64,000 nucleotides of DNA, taken from Asaccharospora irregularis DSM 2635 (GTDB lineage: Bacteria > Bacillota > Clostridia > Peptostreptococcales > Peptostreptococcaceae). The notes beneath the pieces are model-generated. The model was not told where the DNA came from. It ran no database searches and saw nothing but the letters and a program-made list of their open reading frames with translations. Each line of letters opens with the position of its first letter. The stretch's first letter is position 1. Shown here piece after piece: positions 1 to 8,513 of the stretch. Location of the stretch: positions 1-64,000 of the forward strand of contig NZ_FQWX01000006.1 in assembly GCF_900129815.1 (NCBI RefSeq), given 5' to 3'. The translations under genes were made by a program, and so were the position numbers.

Positions 1-48
1 TCAAAGTTGAATCATCCATTAGGGAGAATTTTAATAGAAAACAATTAA
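1..48 (+). CDS. possible 3' end of a gene cut by the window start
   Basis: Frame 1 is open from the first base to a TAA at 46-48 and would encode a tail ending PLGRILIENN. The PLGRIL stretch is reminiscent of chorismate-lyase-like (UbiC/DUF98) proteins, but 15 residues cannot support a family call. Another frame is also open here, so even the reading frame is uncertain. Confidence 0.25.
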   Translation, partial: SKLNHPLGRILIENN

Positions 49-176
49 AGAAATGAATTAAGATCCGATAGGATTTTATACAAATTTAAAAATTAAGAAA
101 AGTTGTTAATGTTCGTTAGATTATTAGAAAGTTTTCTATCAAATGTTACAACTACATTATACAAGGGGGGATTTGG

Positions 177-1319
177 ATGAACAATAAACTTAATTATGCG
201 CCAGGGCCATCAGAGGTGAGGGAAAACGTTAGATTAGCTAGATCTCAGAAGACTACAAATCCAGATATTGATGTTGAATTTGTAGAATTTTATAAAAATA
301 CTTGTGATAAAATGGGAAAAATAATAGATACCAAAAATGATATATACATATTGAGTGGAGAAGGTATATTGGGGCTTGAGGCAGCTTGTGCATCACTTAC
401 AGAACCGGGAGATAGGGTTCTTGTAATAGGAAATGGAATTTATGGTGATGGATTTGCGGATTTTGTTAGTATGTATGGTGGAGAAGTAGTACTTTATTCT
501 AAAGAGTATTCAAAAGGTATAGATATTGATGAATTAAGAAAATTTTTACAGAAAGATAGCAACTTTAAATATGCTACTTTAGTGCATTGTGACACTCCTA
601 CTGGAGTTTTAAATGATGTAGGTAGCTTATGTCCTATACTAAAAGAATATGGGATAATTACGGTTGTAGATTCTGTTGCTGGAATGGTTGGAGAAAAGCT
701 AAAAGTAGATGATTGGAGTATCGACATAGCCCTTGGTGGATCTCAAAAGGCAATATCTGCTCCTGCAGGACTCACAATAGTGAGTGTAAGTGATGATGCT
801 AAGAAAGTTATAAAAAACAGAAAAACAAATGTTACTGGTTTTTATTGTAATCTACTAATATGGGAAGGATATTATGAAAAGAAATATTTCCCTTATACAA
901 TGCCTATAAGTGACATAATTGGACTTGATAGAGCCTTAGATAATATATTAGATGAGGGTATAGAAAATGTTTTAGATAGGCACGAAAAAATTGCATCAGC
1001 AGTTAGAAAATCTGTTGAGGAATACGGATTAGAACTATTTTTAGAAAAAGACTACTCTAATACAGTCACAGCATTAAAAATACCTGAAAGCATAGGTGCA
1101 CTAAACCTAAGAAATCAAATATTAAATGATTATAATACGCTTATAGCAACATCTCTAGCTGAATATGAAGATAAAATACTGAGAATAGGTCATATGGGAG
1201 AAAACGCTGTTTTAAGCAAAATATTATATATATTAAATGTAGTGGATAATGGATTAAGAACTTTGGGATTTGAGGGAAAAGGGAATTTAGTAGAATTATT
1301 TAATAAATACTATATTTAA
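177..1319 (+). CDS. class V PLP-dependent aminotransferase (alanine-glyoxylate aminotransferase-like)
   Basis: 380-residue fold-type I PLP enzyme of the class V aminotransferase family (alanine-glyoxylate / serine-pyruvate / 2-aminoethylphosphonate transaminase group). The N-terminal NYAPGPSEV is the usual PGP entry motif of the group. The Schiff-base lysine is K191 in ALGGSQKAISAP, and a VVDSVAGM segment just before it supplies the conserved PLP-ring aspartate. The ATG start has an AAGGGGGG ribosome site 6 nt upstream. The amino donor and acceptor cannot be read from the sequence. The next gene, 130 bp away, is an ECF transporter S component, so a shared role with an imported metabolite is possible but unproven. 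A 16-bp repeat overlaps the stop codon. Confidence 0.8.
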   Translation: MNNKLNYAPGPSEVRENVRLARSQKTTNPDIDVEFVEFYKNTCDKMGKIIDTKNDIYILSGEGILGLEAACASLTEPGDRVLVIGNGIYGDGFADFVSMYGGEVVLYSKEYSKGIDIDELRKFLQKDSNFKYATLVHCDTPTGVLNDVGSLCPILKEYGIITVVDSVAGMVGEKLKVDDWSIDIALGGSQKAISAPAGLTIVSVSDDAKKVIKNRKTNVTGFYCNLLIWEGYYEKKYFPYTMPISDIIGLDRALDNILDEGIENVLDRHEKIASAVRKSVEEYGLELFLEKDYSNTVTALKIPESIGALNLRNQILNDYNTLIATSLAEYEDKILRIGHMGENAVLSKILYILNVVDNGLRTLGFEGKGNLVELFNKYYI

Positions 1320-1350
1320 CAAATGTTGTATTTAACAAATATTGTATTTA
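1311..1350. repeat. 16-bp tandem repeat over a stop codon
   Basis: Units start at 1311, 1327 and 1343 (partial), with core TATTTAACAAAT. The first unit contains the TAA of the aminotransferase gene, so the stop codon is duplicated downstream. Confidence 0.75.
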
Positions 1351-1382
1351 TTAATACATAGATTAGAATATTAATTGAAATT

Positions 1383-1421
1383 TTGTAGCAGTTTTCGTAT
1401 GAAAATGTAAATATACTACAA
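1383..1421 (+). promoter_or_regulatory. hairpin upstream of the ECF S-component gene
   Basis: Outer arms TTGTAG (1383-1388) and CTACAA (1416-1421) enclose inner arms TTTTC and GAAAA with a GTAT loop. It lies 30 nt before the gene. No T-run follows, so it is not an obvious terminator. It matches no riboswitch consensus that I know. Confidence 0.35.
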
Positions 1422-1451
1422 GAGATATAAATGGATTATGGGGGGGTAGAA

Positions 1452-1988
1452 ATGCAGGCAACGACAAAGCAAAAATTTACAACAAAGGATTTAGTTGAGA
1501 GCTCACTGCTTATAGCTTTAGTTTTTATAGCAACTAAATTTATCAATATAAGACTACCTATATCAATAAACGGTGGCCTTATACATTTAGGAAATGTGAT
1601 GTTATTTACATCAGCTATAGTATTTGGAAAGAGAAAAGGGGCTTTGGCCGGTGGAATAGGAATGGCATTATTCGATTTAGTATCAGGTTGGACACTATGG
1701 GCGCCTTTTACGCTAGTAGTGAGAGGTATAATGGGATATATAATAGGCAAGATAGCTTGGGCAAACAATAAAAATGGGGATAATACAATTACAAATATAA
1801 TAGCTATAATTCTAGCGGGTATATGGATGTTGGTAGGTTACTATGTAACGGAAGTTTTGTTATATGGCAACATAGTTTCACCTTTGACGTCTATCCCAGG
1901 AAATATAGTTCAAATATTAATAGGGCTTATATTAGGGGTTCCATTAGCAAAAATTCTTAAAAGATACATAAAAATAGGTGGCTGTTAA
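1452..1988 (+). CDS. ECF transporter S component (substrate-binding membrane subunit)
   Basis: About 178 residues with five or six hydrophobic helices, e.g. LVESSLLIALVFIATKF and the C-terminal VQILIGLILGVPLAKIL. This is the layout of the S subunits of energy-coupling factor vitamin transporters (family PF07155-like, with a GNVMLFTSAIVFGKRKGALAGG region). The S unit gives specificity and shares an EcfA-A'-T module encoded elsewhere. I moved the start from 1431 to the ATG at 1452 because a GGGGGG ribosome site (1441-1446) sits just before it and would lie inside the longer reading. Substrate is unknown; riboflavin, pyridoxine, HMP and queuosine-precursor carriers look alike at this level. A bidirectional terminator follows. 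Confidence 0.8.
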   Translation: MQATTKQKFTTKDLVESSLLIALVFIATKFINIRLPISINGGLIHLGNVMLFTSAIVFGKRKGALAGGIGMALFDLVSGWTLWAPFTLVVRGIMGYIIGKIAWANNKNGDNTITNIIAIILAGIWMLVGYYVTEVLLYGNIVSPLTSIPGNIVQILIGLILGVPLAKILKRYIKIGGC

Positions 1989-2016
1989 ACTATAGCATAT
2001 ATAATAGAAAAAAATA

Positions 2017-2064
2017 AAAGTACTCTACTATGTACATTTTTGTGGACTTAATAGAGTACTTTTT
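2017..2064. terminator. bidirectional terminator
   Basis: Arms AAAAGTACTCTA (2017-2028) and TAGAGTACTTTT (2052-2063) with T-rich tails on both strands. It serves the ECF gene on the plus strand and the micro-ORF/recX side on the minus strand. Confidence 0.75.
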
Positions 2065-2069
2065 AAATT

Positions 2070-2153
2070 TTACTGCATGCTGTCGTATTTGTATAGCTGA
2101 AAGGTATTGTAGATACCTAGTATTAACCCCAATACACCGATGAGTATTTTCAT
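2070..2153 (-). CDS. 27-residue membrane micro-protein
   Basis: Minus-strand ORF of 27 codons preceded by a perfect AGGAGG 8 nt before its ATG. The product is one hydrophobic helix (KILIGVLGLILGIYNTF) followed by a short polar tail LYKYDSMQ. It lies 66 nt downstream of the recX stop on the same strand and ends just before the 2017-2064 terminator. An A+T-rich stretch with TATAAT on the minus strand in the gap could be its own -10. No family is recognised. It resembles the single-helix small membrane proteins that bind larger membrane complexes; that is inference. Confidence 0.6.
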   Translation of the reverse strand: MKILIGVLGLILGIYNTFQLYKYDSMQ

Positions 2154-2219
2154 CAGAATAACCTCCTAATTTTAGCCATAAAATCTTAAAATATACTAAA
2201 TTAATTATAACATAATAAA

Positions 2220-2858
2220 CTACAAATTATACTCATCAACATCTAAAATTCTACTTAAAACTCTTTTTATTATATCGTAATTAAATCCTTTATAAGCTAA
2301 GTGCTGTGAAATTTTTTGATATATCTTTCTTTTATCATCATTTTTAACTCTTTCATATCTTTTTTTTGCCAAATACATAGCATTTTCAAATTCTTCATCA
2401 GTATCTATCTCAGAAATAGCCTCTGATATAGTTTCTCTATCAATCCCTTTATTATAAAGATTTTGTTTTATTTTATTTCTACCGCATTTATTTAGATTGA
2501 GGTTGGTGTTTACTATTTTTTGAGCTAGCAATTCATCATTTACAAAATTATATTTTCTTAGAAATTCTAACACATCTTCAATTGTATCTTCTTCAAAATC
2601 ATCTGAAAGTTTTTTTCTAATCTTGGACTCAGATTGATCTGCTTTAGATAATATATTTAAAGCTTTATTTTTTGCCTTTATAAACATTTCATTTTTAAGA
2701 ATTTCCTCTAAATCTTTTTTATCTATAATAGAACCTTTTTTTAAGTTGAAAGTAAACACAAGTTCTTTAAATATTGCCATAAAAAACTCATCATCTACAT
2801 AGATATTAACCCTATCACAATTTCTTTTTTGTGCTTCTATTTTAGTTATTATACTCAT
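2220..2858 (-). CDS. recX: RecX, regulator of RecA
   Basis: About 212 residues made of the helical three-helix repeats of RecX: an N-terminal region starting MSIITKIEAQKR, then SKADQSESKIRKKLSDDF, YNFVNDELLAQKIV and KGIDRETISEAI. RecX binds RecA filaments and limits or reverses strand exchange. I start at the second methionine (2858), not 2879, because GGAGA lies 9-10 nt before it and inside the longer reading. RecX here is not next to recA. The gene lies tail to tail with the ECF gene, with the micro-ORF between. Confidence 0.85.
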   Translation of the reverse strand: MSIITKIEAQKRNCDRVNIYVDDEFFMAIFKELVFTFNLKKGSIIDKKDLEEILKNEMFIKAKNKALNILSKADQSESKIRKKLSDDFEEDTIEDVLEFLRKYNFVNDELLAQKIVNTNLNLNKCGRNKIKQNLYNKGIDRETISEAISEIDTDEEFENAMYLAKKRYERVKNDDKRKIYQKISQHLAYKGFNYDIIKRVLSRILDVDEYNL

Positions 2859-2879
2859 TTTATTATATCTCCATTTCAT

Positions 2880-3272
2880 TTTAGTTTTAAATATATTTTA
2901 TAATCTAGTATATACATTTCAAATACATACATTTCAAAAAATCTTTAAAGATTTTAGATAGAAAATTTTTATAGTAAAAAATTGTTTTTATATAAAAATT
3001 TTATCTGTAATTATATTAACGATATTAATAGAGGATATTAGTGAAAATTATAAAAAAATTAGTTTTATTGAATTATATTTTAAGTAAATTAAGATAAATT
3101 ATAAAAAAATTACTTTAATTAAAAAATTAAGTGAAAGTATGTTAAAAAATTATTTTTTAAAGAGTTTTCGTATATTATAAATATAATTATATACTAAAAA
3201 AACAATTTATAAGCTTTAATAAATAAAAAATAATGGTACAATAATAATATAACTTGTAAAAGGAGACGCAAT
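2880..3272. other. 393-bp A+T-rich gap before nadD
   Basis: No ORF with a ribosome site was seen. It holds a partial copy of a dispersed repeat (about 2905-2975) and runs of TTATAAAAAAATTA. The nadD promoter probably lies near its right end, but I cannot assign boxes with confidence. Confidence 0.6.
2905..2975 (-). repeat. dispersed intergenic repeat, partial copy (minus orientation)
   Basis: Read on the minus strand it contains TCTATCTAAAATCTTTAAAG then TTTTTTGAAATG. The same block appears on the plus strand at 8298-8342, with an extra 3-nt insertion there. It lacks the right half seen in the copies at 8.3 kb and 34.0 kb. Confidence 0.6.
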
Positions 3273-3962
3273 ATGAAAATCGATAATCTAGTAATTATGG
3301 AAGAAAAGGAAAATAATAAAAAACTAGATGAATTTAAAAATAATAACAGTAAAATGAAAATAGGTATATTGGGAGGGACATTTGACCCTATACACTATGC
3401 TCACCTAGCAACAGCGGAGTTTATTAGAGACAAGTATAGTCTTGATAAAATATTTTTTATACCAACAGGTAATCCTCCTCATAAACTGGGAATAAAAACA
3501 GACAAATACGATAGGTATAATATGGTACTACTTGCAACCTCGAGCAATAAAAATTTTCTGGTATCAAATGTAGAAATAGAAAGAAATGAAAGGACTTATA
3601 CAATAGATACATTAAAGTATTTAAAAAAAACATACAAAAATGCAGAAATATATTTTATAACTGGTGCAGACGCCATATGTGATATTGAAAAGTGGAAAGA
3701 TGTAGAAAGTATTTTTGACTTAGCAACATTTATAGCTGCTGCAAGACCTGGAATAAACCAACTTGTGGCCCAAGAAAAAATAGAACAGCTAATAAAAAAA
3801 TATAAAGCAAATATAATAAGTGTTTATGTTCCATCCCTAGATATATCATCTACATATATAAGAGAGCAATTAAAGGATGGAAGATCAGTTAGATACTTAG
3901 TTCCTGAAACAGTGGAAAATTATTTATATAAAAACAAATTATATGAACAAGGAGATGAGTAA
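3273..3962 (+). CDS. nadD: nicotinate-nucleotide adenylyltransferase
   Basis: Makes deamido-NAD from nicotinate mononucleotide and ATP in NAD synthesis. The GGTFDPIHYAH nucleotidyltransferase motif (about residues 34-44) and the ISSTYIR motif near the C-terminus are present. The start is set by AGGAGA 7-8 nt before the ATG at 3273, which gives an unusual 27-residue hydrophilic N-terminal extension before the normal MKIGILGG start. The internal ATG at 3354 has no ribosome site. The stop abuts the yqeK start, as in the conserved nadD-yqeK-rsfS cluster of Firmicutes. Confidence 0.92.
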   Translation: MKIDNLVIMEEKENNKKLDEFKNNNSKMKIGILGGTFDPIHYAHLATAEFIRDKYSLDKIFFIPTGNPPHKLGIKTDKYDRYNMVLLATSSNKNFLVSNVEIERNERTYTIDTLKYLKKTYKNAEIYFITGADAICDIEKWKDVESIFDLATFIAAARPGINQLVAQEKIEQLIKKYKANIISVYVPSLDISSTYIREQLKDGRSVRYLVPETVENYLYKNKLYEQGDE

Positions 3963-4535
3963 ATGAATCTAGACAATATCAATAAAAAACTAAAGGAAAT
4001 GCTGACAGAGGGGAGATTTGAACACTCGCTAAATGTTGCTAAATGTGCAGAAAAATTATGTGATATATATGATTGTGACAAGGAAAAGGCTTACCTAGCG
4101 GGAATGGTTCATGATTGTGCAAAATGCTTAAATGAAAAGCAAGTAGAGGATTATGTAGAAAAATATGAAATATATCTAGATCCACTAGAAGAAAATAATC
4201 TAGCATTATCACATAGTGCAATAGGGTCATATATAGCTGAGTATGAATTAGGAATAAAGGATGAGGATATAATAAACTCAATAAAGTATCACACCACTGG
4301 AAGAGAAGAAATGAGTATATTAGAAAAAATAATATACATAGCTGATTTAATAGAAGAAGAAAGAAAATTCCCTGCAGCAGATGAACTAAGAAAATTAGCA
4401 TATGCGGGTGAGCTTGACAAGGCTATACTAACTTCATTTAACAATACATTAAAGTACGTTATTGAGAATGATGAATTAATACATACAAGAACAGTTAGTG
4501 CAAGAAATTATATGATGCAAGAAATGTCTCTATAG
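3963..4535 (+). CDS. yqeK: YqeK, HD-domain diadenosine tetraphosphate hydrolase
   Basis: 190-residue HD phosphohydrolase. Metal ligands are H21, the H50-D51 pair in GMVHDCAK, a further HSAIGSYIA histidine, and D127-type ISEE-like downstream acidic residues (IYIADLIEEER). Family members hydrolyse Ap4A symmetrically to two ADP. The ATG follows the nadD TAA directly, so the two are translationally coupled. Confidence 0.9.
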   Translation: MNLDNINKKLKEMLTEGRFEHSLNVAKCAEKLCDIYDCDKEKAYLAGMVHDCAKCLNEKQVEDYVEKYEIYLDPLEENNLALSHSAIGSYIAEYELGIKDEDIINSIKYHTTGREEMSILEKIIYIADLIEEERKFPAADELRKLAYAGELDKAILTSFNNTLKYVIENDELIHTRTVSARNYMMQEMSL

Positions 4536-4582
4536 TGGCATAATAATATTGACAAATAAAATAGCTTAAACTCTTTTGTTTA

Positions 4583-4591
4583 TGGTATAAT
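4583..4591 (+). promoter_or_regulatory. extended -10 promoter before rsfS
   Basis: TGGTATAAT (TGn-TATAAT) lies 38 nt upstream of rsfS. A TTGACA at 4549-4554 is too far away (31 nt) to be its -35. The gene may thus be transcribed separately from yqeK. Confidence 0.4.
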
Positions 4592-4628
4592 TATTAAACC
4601 TTAAAAAATAGGAAAGAGAGGAATTATT

Positions 4629-4979
4629 ATGACTATAGAAAACATGACAAAAGTAATATATGATGCAATAGATGATAAGTTAGGTGAGGATATAGCAATA
4701 CTTAACATAGGAAAGGTTTCAAGTCTATGTGATTATTTTGTTATAGCTACAGGATCTTCCCAAAGACAGGTAAAGGCTATAGCTGATAATGTTGAAGATG
4801 AGTTAACTAAACTTGGAATAGAGCCAAAAAGTAAAGAAGGGCATGGAACTCAAACATGGGTACTTCTTGATTATGGAGATGTTATGGTTCATATATTTAA
4901 CGAAGAAAATAGAGGTTTTTATAACCTAGAAAAATTATGGAAAGATGCACCTTATGTAGATGTTGACACTTTAGCATAG
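4629..4979 (+). CDS. rsfS: ribosomal silencing factor RsfS (Iojap/YbeB)
   Basis: 116 residues of the RsfS family, with the CDYFVIATGSSQRQVKAIADNV core and a GHGTQTWVLLDYGDVMVHIF segment. It binds ribosomal protein L14 on the 50S subunit and blocks subunit joining when nutrients are low. The length matches the family. Ribosome site GGAAAGAGAGG precedes the ATG. It is the last gene of the nadD-yqeK-rsfS group and is followed by the leuS leader. Confidence 0.93.
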   Translation: MTIENMTKVIYDAIDDKLGEDIAILNIGKVSSLCDYFVIATGSSQRQVKAIADNVEDELTKLGIEPKSKEGHGTQTWVLLDYGDVMVHIFNEENRGFYNLEKLWKDAPYVDVDTLA

Positions 4980-5009
4980 AAATGATAGTATAGTTAAATA
5001 TAATCTAAA

Positions 5010-5240
5010 AATTAAAATATTAAATAGACTAGAGTAGTAAAAGATTGAGTTTTACCAGAGAGCTAGTGGGTGGTGAGAACTAGCAAAATTTAACTTTGAA
5101 CTTGCTAGATTTAAATCTATTTAGCCGTAGTTGGCATAAAAACTATCTAAGAGAGCCTATTTTAGGCTAATTAGGGTGGTACCGCGAAGATTATCCTCGT
5201 CCCTAAACGTAAGTTTAGTGGGCGGGGATTTTTTAATGAA
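5010..5240 (+). promoter_or_regulatory. leucine T-box riboswitch
   Basis: tRNA-sensing leader of leuS. It has the AG-bulge/distal-loop block of stem I (AGAGAGCTAGTGGGTGGTGA), a likely specifier CTT (Leu) at 5101-5103 after TTGAA, and the T-box AGGGTGGTACCGCG at 5173-5186. The terminator uses arms 5193-5208 and 5213-5229 with a T-run. Uncharged tRNA-Leu would pair with the specifier and T-box and favour the antiterminator. A TATAAT at 4999-5004 may be its -10. The specifier assignment rests on position and on the downstream gene. Confidence 0.92.
5193..5234 (+). terminator. T-box-controlled terminator of leuS
   Basis: A 16-bp G+C-rich stem with a GTAA loop and T6 tail. Its 5' arm contains CGTCCCT, which alternatively pairs with the T-box AGGG to form the antiterminator. 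Confidence 0.9.
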
Positions 5241-5277
5241 ATTATATATACTAAAATACATCAAAGGAGGAAAATAA

Positions 5278-7698
5278 ATGAATACTTACAATCCAAATAA
5301 GGTTGAGTCCAAATGGCAACAAGCCTGGGCTGAAAATAATCAGTACAGAACTGAAACTAAAGATTCATCAAAAGAAAATTATTATGTGTTAGAAATGTTT
5401 CCATACCCATCAGGTAAAATACACATGGGTCATGTTAGAAACTATTCTATAGGTGATGTTGTTGCCAGATTTAAAAAGATGGAGGGATACAATGTACTTC
5501 ATCCAATGGGGTGGGATTCATTCGGTCTTCCAGCTGAAAATGCTGCTATAAAACACGGCATACACCCTCATAAATGGACTATGGAAAATATAGAAGATAT
5601 GAAAGGTCAATTAAAGTTACTAGGACTTAGCTATGATTGGGATAGAGAAATAGCTACTTCAACTCCAGAGTACTATAAAATGACTCAAGAAATATTCTTA
5701 AAGTTCCTAGAGCATGGACTTGCATACAAGAAGAAATCTTTTGTTAACTGGTGCCCTTCTTGTGAAACAGTTTTGGCAAATGAGCAGGTTGTCCAAGGAC
5801 AATGTGACAGATGTGACTCTGTAGTTATAAAAAAAGACTTAGAGCAGTGGTACTTCAAAACTACACACTATGCAGAAGAGTTACTTAATGACCTAGATGA
5901 ATTAGATGGTTGGCCAGATAAAGTTAAAACTATGCAAAAAAATTGGATAGGAAAAAGTGTAGGAGCAGAAATAACTTTTGATATAGAAGGAATGGATAAG
6001 TCTGTAACTGTATTTACAACTAGACCGGATACTGTTTATGGTGTTAGTTATATGGTGTTGGCCCCAGAACATGAACTAGTTAAGGAATTGGTAAAAGGTA
6101 CTGAATATGAGGCAGATGTAGATGCATTTATTAGCAAAATGCATACTATGACTGAAATAGAAAGAACTTCTACAGAAACAGAAAAAGAGGGTATGTTTAT
6201 CGGAAAGTATGTTATAAATCCTCTAAGTGGTAAAAAAGTTCCTCTATGGATAGCGAATTATGTATTAGCTGATTATGGTACTGGTGCAGTTATGGCAGTT
6301 CCAGCACATGATGAAAGAGACGAAGAGTTTGCTGGTAAGTACAACTTAGATGTAATTAAGGTTATCGATGAAGACAATAAGATGATAAACTCAGAAGAGT
6401 TTAATGGATTAGAAGTTGAAAAAGGGTTTGAGGGAATAGTAAGCAAAATAGAAGAAATGAAAATAGGAAAGAGAACAGTTAATTATAGATTGAGAGACTG
6501 GTTGCTTTCAAGACAAAGATATTGGGGATGCCCGATACCTGTAGTTTACTGTGATGATTGTGGTATAGTTCCAGTTAAACAAGAAGATTTACCTGTACTT
6601 TTACCAACAGATGTTGAGTTTACAGGAAAAGGCGAATCTCCACTTACGACTTCAAAGAAATTTATGACAACTTCTTGCCCTAAGTGTGGAAAAGAAGCTA
6701 GAAGAGAAGTCGATACTATGGATACATTTGTAGATTCTTCTTGGTATTTCCTAAGATATATAGACAATAAAAATGAAAGTGAACCATTTAAAAAAGAATT
6801 AGTTAATAAGTGGATGCCTGTAGATCAGTATATTGGTGGGGTAGAACATGCTATAATGCACTTACTTTACTCTAGATTCTTTGTAAAAGCATTTAATGAT
6901 ATGGGAATGTTAGACTTCAAAGAGCCATTCAAGAACTTACTTACTCAGGGTATGGTTCTTAAAGAAGGAACAAAAATGAGTAAATCCAAAGGAAATGTAG
7001 TTTCTCCTCTTGAGATAATAGATGAGTATGGAGCAGACACTGCTAGATTATTCGTATTGTTCGCAGCACCACCAGAAAGAGATTTAGACTGGTCAGAACA
7101 AGGTGTTGAAGGATGTTTTAGATTCTTAAACAGAGTATATAGATTGGTTGATGAATTGTCAGATATAGTTAAGTCTAACTATGAAATAGGCGAACTATCT
7201 AAAGAAGACAAGGCTATGAGATATACTATACACACTACACTTAAAAAAGTAACAGAAGATTTAAGTAATAAGTTTGGATTTAACACAGCTATATCAGCTC
7301 TTATGGAATTAATAAATGAAATGTACAAATACAAAGAATTAGAAAATAGAAATGAAGGTGTTATAAAAGAAGGTATAGAAACAATAGTAACTATACTTGC
7401 TCCATTTACACCTCATATAGGTGAAGAACTATGGGATATGATAGGAAAAGATGGAAGCGTATTTGATATAAAATGGCCTAATTATGATGAAACTGCATTA
7501 GTTAAAGATGAAGTTGAAATAGTAGTTCAAATAAATGGTAAGGTTAGAGGAAAATTAAGTATTGCTTCTAACATAAATAAAGATGAAATGGAAAGACTAG
7601 CTATAGAGGATGAAAAAATAAAAGCTTTAGTAGATGGAAAAACTATAGTTAAAGTAGTAGCAGTTCCTAAAAAATTAGTTAATATAGTTGTTAAGTAA
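5278..7698 (+). CDS. leuS: leucyl-tRNA synthetase
   Basis: 806-residue class Ia synthetase, the usual bacterial length. It charges tRNA-Leu with leucine in the cytoplasm. Signature HMGH is at residues 49-52 within [19 protein letters not shown], and KMSKS is at 566-570. The CP1 editing domain carries the [10 protein letters not shown] and AVPAHDERD motifs, and there are zinc-site cysteines (CPSCE, CDRCDS). AAAGGAGG precedes the ATG. Expression is under the T-box upstream. Confidence 0.97.
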   Translation: MNTYNPNKVESKWQQAWAENNQYRTETKDSSKENYYVLEMFPYPSGKIHMGHVRNYSIGDVVARFKKMEGYNVLHPMGWDSFGLPAENAAIKHGIHPHKWTMENIEDMKGQLKLLGLSYDWDREIATSTPEYYKMTQEIFLKFLEHGLAYKKKSFVNWCPSCETVLANEQVVQGQCDRCDSVVIKKDLEQWYFKTTHYAEELLNDLDELDGWPDKVKTMQKNWIGKSVGAEITFDIEGMDKSVTVFTTRPDTVYGVSYMVLAPEHELVKELVKGTEYEADVDAFISKMHTMTEIERTSTETEKEGMFIGKYVINPLSGKKVPLWIANYVLADYGTGAVMAVPAHDERDEEFAGKYNLDVIKVIDEDNKMINSEEFNGLEVEKGFEGIVSKIEEMKIGKRTVNYRLRDWLLSRQRYWGCPIPVVYCDDCGIVPVKQEDLPVLLPTDVEFTGKGESPLTTSKKFMTTSCPKCGKEARREVDTMDTFVDSSWYFLRYIDNKNESEPFKKELVNKWMPVDQYIGGVEHAIMHLLYSRFFVKAFNDMGMLDFKEPFKNLLTQGMVLKEGTKMSKSKGNVVSPLEIIDEYGADTARLFVLFAAPPERDLDWSEQGVEGCFRFLNRVYRLVDELSDIVKSNYEIGELSKEDKAMRYTIHTTLKKVTEDLSNKFGFNTAISALMELINEMYKYKELENRNEGVIKEGIETIVTILAPFTPHIGEELWDMIGKDGSVFDIKWPNYDETALVKDEVEIVVQINGKVRGKLSIASNINKDEMERLAIEDEKIKALVDGKTIVKVVAVPKKLVNIVVK

Positions 7699-7736
7699 AT
7701 CTTATAATATTTAATTAATATAAAATATAAACATAA

Positions 7737-7780
7737 GGGCTACACGAAATCAAGTTTATGCTAAATTTTGTTGTAGCCCA
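7737..7780 (+). terminator. probable leuS terminator
   Basis: Arms GGGCTACA (7737-7744) and TGTAGCCC (7772-7779) with a long loop. Only a short T-stretch follows, so terminator strength is uncertain. Confidence 0.45.
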
Positions 7781-7974
7781 TTTAAAACGAAAAAACCTAA
7801 ATAAATCAGGTGAATAATACTAACTAATTAAAAAAATACTGTAAAACATCTTTTTTATATTTTATAATTAATTTTAAAATTGCGAAAAAGGCTTTCCTTA
7901 TTGATTTTTATTTAGAAAAAATATAGAATAAAGTTGTTGATATGAAAAAAACGTTTTATAGGAGTGGATGAAAA

Positions 7975-8254
7975 ATGGCGAAAGTTACACTACAGGATAT
8001 AAAAGATGCTAGAGAAACTATAAAAGATATAGTTAGAACGACTGATATATTAGAAAGTAATAAGCTTAGTGCTTTGACTGGGGCAAAGGTTTTTTATAAA
8101 TGTGAGAACCTACAAAAAACAGGTTCTTTTAAAATAAGAGGAGCATGTAATAAAATAGCAAGCTGAATTAGTATTAGAAACAGTAGATCATAATCATATA
8201 GATGAGATAAGAACTGCTATAGAAGAAAAAGGATTTAAAATAGTAGAGATGTAG
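7975..8254 (+). pseudogene. threonine ammonia-lyase remnant with a central deletion
   Basis: The first 63 codons encode the N-terminus of a catabolic/biosynthetic threonine dehydratase (IlvA/TdcB), including the PLP-lysine motif KTGSFKIRGACNKIAS, then hit TGA at 8164. From 8162, one frame over, AELVLETVDHNHIDEIRTAI and the rest up to the TAG at 8252-8254 read as the C-terminal ACT-domain end of the same family. A full enzyme is about 400 residues, so roughly 300 central codons are gone and the frame is broken at the junction. The ATG and ribosome site GGAGTGG are intact, so decay looks recent. A functioning paralogue elsewhere cannot be excluded. Confidence 0.85.
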
Positions 8255-8289
8255 TAATACCAAAATGTTGAGATTTAACCTGAAGTGTA

Positions 8290-8410
8290 ATTTATAAAAA
8301 AATTTCTATCTAAAATCTTTAAAGGATAATTTTTTTGAAGTGCATATACGGAAATTATATTTATCAACAGTTTGAAAATGAATATAATTTCATATGCATT
8401 ATAAAAAAAT
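8290..8410 (+). repeat. dispersed intergenic repeat, fullest copy
   Basis: About 120 bp with partly inverted ends: TTTTTTTGAAGTGCATATAC near the left and TTTCATATGCATTATAAA at the right can fold together around AAATTATATT/AATATAATTT. A second full-length copy in minus orientation lies at 33943-34055 and a partial one at 2905-2975. It occupies the gap between the threonine ammonia-lyase remnant and ridA. Confidence 0.65.
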
Positions 8411-8513
8411 AATAAATACTATTTTAATGTTAATAATAAAAAATGTGTACAAAACTTATTGTATAGAGTTATAATAAATAATGGAAATTAATTTTTTACA
8501 AGGAGGGTTCAAT

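Noticed and set aside
4039-4401. Long antisense reading frames opposite yqeK and many other genes
   Set aside because: They have no ribosome sites, unusual composition and lie wholly over well-supported genes; they are shadows.
4549-4591. TTGACA as the -35 of the rsfS promoter
   Set aside because: It lies 31 nt from the -10, too far for a normal promoter.
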